Shown here in pieces: positions 14,703 through 17,086 of a stretch of 17,086 nt of DNA. The notes below the pieces were generated by a model that saw only the letters and a list, made by a program, of their open reading frames with translations, had not been told where the DNA came from and searched no databases. The DNA is taken from assembly GCA_016932965.1 (NCBI GenBank), contig JAFGBW010000024.1, forward strand, positions 1 to 17,086, in the 5' to 3' direction. Position numbers and translations under genes: made by a program. This DNA comes from Candidatus Auribacterota bacterium (GTDB lineage Bacteria; Auribacterota; JAFGBW01). How positions within the stretch are numbered: the stretch's first letter is position 1; each line of letters begins with the position of its first letter.

Positions 14703-14808
14703 ATTACAGAATTTTTCAGAACAATGAAGCATGCGTTGTTTTTTCGGATAATGATACAGCATTTTTTGCCATATTCAGCCTGACAGGTTGAACGAGAGAA
14801 GCACAGTC

Positions 14809-15348
14809 ATGAATTATGATTTAATCGGAATACTCACCTATGTCTGTGGATTATTGCTGTGGTTTCCGGTGTGGCAATTGCTCATAGGGCTGAATATGTT
14901 GACTAGAATCAAGCTGTTGAATATCGCATTTTACGGAACGATATTTGTATGTATTATCAATATAGGGCTTGCATGTTTTGCTGTGATTCCGGCCTATGAC
15001 ACAGAACTGACCATCTATGCCTATGTTGAACAAAACGCCACAACGGTTGCCGGACTGGCATTGGCCATTGCTGTATTTGTGGTCATTGAGTTCAAGGAGG
15101 TGGGGCTCTTATTGAAAGGGAGCTATGCGAATAAGTTTTTATCGCTGCTATTATGGTCATTTCTGTTTTCGGTTATCGGCTGTCTCCCCTTATATTGGAT
15201 GCCGCCGATAAAAGGCTGGTTAACCGCCTTGCGGCATATCAAAACAATCCCCTTCACCTATTCTCTGTTTATTTTAGCCGCTGCGATCATTATTTTTATA
15301 AGCGAATTAAAGGAACGGAAGATCGAAAAGGATTCGGAGAATCATTGA
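14809..15348 (+). CDS. Hypothetical five-helix membrane protein
   Basis: A 179-residue protein I do not recognise. Five hydrophobic helices at about 5-28, 37-60, 78-95, 109-131 and 149-165 are followed by a charged C-terminal tail (SELKERKIEKDSENH). No enzymatic motif stands out; Glu94 and Glu97, next to a Lys, sit at the end of helix 3. ATG 14809 is chosen because GAGAGAAG (14794-14801) precedes it; TTG 14788 would add seven polar residues without a ribosome site. It is monocistronic as far as can be seen, with a terminator-like hairpin about 107 bases upstream of the start. Confidence 0.75.
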   Translation: MNYDLIGILTYVCGLLLWFPVWQLLIGLNMLTRIKLLNIAFYGTIFVCIINIGLACFAVIPAYDTELTIYAYVEQNATTVAGLALAIAVFVVIEFKEVGLLLKGSYANKFLSLLLWSFLFSVIGCLPLYWMPPIKGWLTALRHIKTIPFTYSLFILAAAIIIFISELKERKIEKDSENH

Positions 15349-15404
15349 TCCGGTGTCCATTTTTATTTCATTTTTCTTCTTTGGGTTATTCACGGTATTT
15401 TTAA

Positions 15405-15434
15405 TTGACGTTTTATATTTAAAAAATACATAAC
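15405..15434 (+). promoter_or_regulatory. Candidate promoter for tRNA-Arg and yicC
   Basis: TTGACG (15405-15410) and CATAAC (15429-15434), 18 bases apart, in AT-rich DNA 30 bases before the tRNA. The -35 is good and the -10 moderate. Confidence 0.4.
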
Positions 15435-15464
15435 TACAAGGATTCAATCATAGTTTTTATATCA

Positions 15465-15537
15465 GCGCCCATGGCCTAATGGATAGGGCACCTGACTACG
15501 AATCAGGCGGTTGCAGGTTCGAATCCTGCTGGGCGCG
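15465..15537 (+). tRNA. tRNA-Arg (anticodon ACG)
   Basis: A complete cloverleaf. Acceptor stem GCGCCCA (15465-15471) pairs with TGGGCGC (15530-15536), with discriminator G15537. The D arm contains GCCTAATGGATAGGGC. The anticodon stem CCTGA / TCAGG holds loop CTACGAA with anticodon ACG at 15498-15500. The T arm is GCAGG-TTCGAAT-CCTGC. The CCA end is not encoded (TTC follows). A34 is normally deaminated to inosine by TadA, letting it read CGU, CGC and CGA. The tRNA ends 25 bases before yicC and probably shares its transcript. Confidence 0.97.
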
Positions 15538-15562
15538 TTCAGACAAAAAAAGGGAGAGATCA

Positions 15563-16438
15563 ATGGCATTGAGCATGACCGGATTTGGAAGAGCGAGCTT
15601 TTCCACAAAAGAAATGTTTCTGAGATGTGAAATCCAAAGCCTGAATAAGAAAAATTTTGAAGCTTTTTTCATTTTGCCGAAATTTTGTCTTTTCGCCGAG
15701 CTGGAACTCAAAAAAGTGCTGGAGAAAATGCTTCAACGGGGCAAGGTCACGGTGAATTTCGATATCCAGGTCTCCTCTTCAAGAAATAAAATCAATCTGA
15801 ATGAATCCCTGGCTGATTCCTGGATAAAAGCAGCCGCTTATTTTAAGAAAAAATACGGATATAAAAACAATTTGACCGTTTCTGACTGGCTGAGACTAAA
15901 TGAGATTTGGGAGATTCATGAGGAAAGGGTTCCGCCCAGAGAATTGTATGAAAAGATCGAGGCCTGTATGATCGCTTCAGTGAAAAAAGTGATAGAGATG
16001 AGAAAGAGGGAAGGTCACAGGCTTCAGAAAGATATTCTCAAAGCTCTTCATGATGCACAGAAGCTCTTGGGTCAAATCGCTAAGAGAGCTCCGGAGCAGT
16101 TGAAAGCCTATCGTCAAAGATTGGGAGAAAAAATTCATGCGGGAAAAGGATTTTCCCATGCTGAAATCGATTTGTTCAGCCGTTTTATCGGCGCTTTTTC
16201 CGATAAGACGGATATTCATGAGGAAATTGTCCGTCTTGGCAGTCATTTTCAACAATTCAAGTCTCTGCTCATCAGAGATACCCCCGTAGGAAGAACGGTT
16301 GATTTCCTGCTGCAGGAATGCAACAGGGAAGTGAATACCATCGGATCCAAATCCAATGATCTGATCATCACTGAAAATGTGGTGAACCTTAAAACTCTTC
16401 TTGAACAAATTCGAGAACAAATACAGAATATCGTTTAA
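15563..16438 (+). CDS. yicC: YicC family protein (YicC N-terminal + DUF1732), putative endoribonuclease / RNA decay factor
   Basis: A 291-residue protein, close to the 287 of E. coli YicC. It starts with the family hallmark LSMTGFGRA (3-11) and QRGKVTVNFDI (58-68). It ends with the DUF1732 region DIHEEIVRLGSH (217-228), PVGRTVDFLLQECNREVNTI (241-260) and GSKSND (261-266), with an acidic and Asn pattern typical of the family. E. coli YicC has been tied to small-RNA decay with PNPase and to stationary-phase fitness. AGGGAGAG (15551-15558) lies four bases before ATG 15563. An in-frame extension back to 15479 would translate the tRNA gene and is not real. The next gene starts 16 bases after the stop. 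Confidence 0.95.
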   Translation: MALSMTGFGRASFSTKEMFLRCEIQSLNKKNFEAFFILPKFCLFAELELKKVLEKMLQRGKVTVNFDIQVSSSRNKINLNESLADSWIKAAAYFKKKYGYKNNLTVSDWLRLNEIWEIHEERVPPRELYEKIEACMIASVKKVIEMRKREGHRLQKDILKALHDAQKLLGQIAKRAPEQLKAYRQRLGEKIHAGKGFSHAEIDLFSRFIGAFSDKTDIHEEIVRLGSHFQQFKSLLIRDTPVGRTVDFLLQECNREVNTIGSKSNDLIITENVVNLKTLLEQIREQIQNIV

Positions 16439-16454
16439 TGATCGAGGAGGAGAG

Positions 16455-17086
16455 ATGAAACGGATTATTGATATTGTTTTTATCGCATGTCTCACTGTTT
16501 CTGTTCAAGCGAGAGGCAAAACAATGCTTGAGTGGTTTGAAGCAGGATGCATGGCGGATAATCCGGACAAACAGATCAAGTATTTTAACAAGGCTTTGAA
16601 ATTGGATCCGAATTTTGTTCTTGCCTATAAAAACCGCGCATTTGCCAAAGAAAAAAAAGGTAATTTTGTCGGAGCCATAACGGATTATTCCCGTATTCTT
16701 GAATTGAAACCGGGATACTCTGATATTTATCTATACCGGGCCATAGCCAGGGAAAAAATCGGCAATACGACCGAAGCATTCTCGGATTACTCCAAAGCGA
16801 TTGAATTGAATCCGATGGATCAGGATGCATATAACCGGCGCGGCAGATTGAAGGAAAAAATGGGGAACAAAGAGGAATCATTGCTGGATTTTCAGAAGGC
16901 CGCGAGGCTGAATGCTCCGCAGGAGGTCAAAACAAAACCAGTCCCGGCGGGAAAAAAAGCAGAAACCATCCCCGCCAAATCCATTGGGCAGGAAAAAAAG
17001 ATTGAAGGCATCAAGGAAACAAAAAGAGCCGGGCGGGTTACGGATGCAGAAGTGAAGGTGCTCCCGAAATCCGCCAAACCAAAAGA
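16455..17086 (+). CDS. Exported TPR-repeat protein (3' end outside window)
   Basis: The frame is open from ATG 16455 to the window edge (210 codons). A strong ribosome site, GAGGAGG, lies at 16444-16450. The first 20 residues (MKRIIDIVFIACLTVSVQAR) look like a signal peptide cut after Ala19. About four TPR units follow (about 24-55, 56-89, 90-123, 124-157) with the usual alternation of Ala/Tyr/Asn-Arg positions and LxP ends such as KLDPN, ELKPG and ELNPM. After residue 157 the chain turns Lys/Pro/Ala-rich and low in complexity. TPRs mediate protein-protein contacts, here probably in the periplasm. No partner can be named; coupling to yicC suggests shared transcription only. Confidence 0.88.
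   Translation, partial: MKRIIDIVFIACLTVSVQARGKTMLEWFEAGCMADNPDKQIKYFNKALKLDPNFVLAYKNRAFAKEKKGNFVGAITDYSRILELKPGYSDIYLYRAIAREKIGNTTEAFSDYSKAIELNPMDQDAYNRRGRLKEKMGNKEESLLDFQKAARLNAPQEVKTKPVPAGKKAETIPAKSIGQEKKIEGIKETKRAGRVTDAEVKVLPKSAKPK

Noticed and set aside
15153-15404. 83-residue plus-strand frame at the end of the five-helix gene
   Set aside because: Overlaps the membrane-protein gene in another frame, and its start has no ribosome site.
15479-15562. Longer YicC starting inside the tRNA
   Set aside because: The added residues translate tRNA sequence; the ATG at 15563 has a good ribosome site and matches family starts.

Overview
The window reads as a chromosome segment of a Gram-negative-type bacterium, with a GC content in the mid-40s by eye. 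The gene density, signal-peptide TPR protein, YicC, and intergenic repeats rich in ACCACGAAG / CTTCGTGGT look like what I recall from uncultivated lineages such as Omnitrophota or the former Deltaproteobacteria. That placement is weak, because no rRNA or marker protein is present. No phage, plasmid or transposase gene is visible.

Layout. (1) 1-3917: the end of a glycogen/maltooligosaccharide debranching enzyme (GlgX/TreX) overlaps treY by 4 bp, so this is the debranching and trehalose-forming part of a glycogen-to-trehalose route. It is followed by a hairpin terminator. (2) 3918-4790: a long, partly AT-rich gap with two inverted pairs of ACCACGAA-type repeats and a candidate promoter. (3) 4791-11482: seven tightly packed plus-strand genes. 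They are two membrane proteins that end in a histidine-kinase dimerisation (DHp) segment without any ATPase domain, a Nudix hydrolase, folD, two ABC ATPases that look like the two halves of YbhF, and one ABC-2 permease. (4) 11483-11890: a gap with a third copy of the repeat unit. (5) 11891-13204: an AzgA-like purine permease. (6) 13248-14532: two minus-strand genes, an orphan HicB-like protein and an unrecognised exported protein, separated by a roughly 113 bp palindrome. (7) 14809-15348: a small five-helix membrane protein with a terminator-like hairpin in its leader. (8) 15465-17086: tRNA-Arg(ACG), yicC, and a TPR protein that runs off the end.

The most unusual content is the pair of DHp-only signalling proteins. 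The first keeps the phospho-accepting histidine; the second has aspartate at the aligned position. Second is the division of labour between the two ABC ATPases: one has a good signature motif but no H-loop histidine, and the other has the reverse. Third is the repeat family, whose copies always occur as inward-facing inverted pairs in intergenic DNA. The two DHp genes also share a leader motif (next to a repeat pair) with the purine permease gene. No CRISPR array, attachment site or replication origin was seen.
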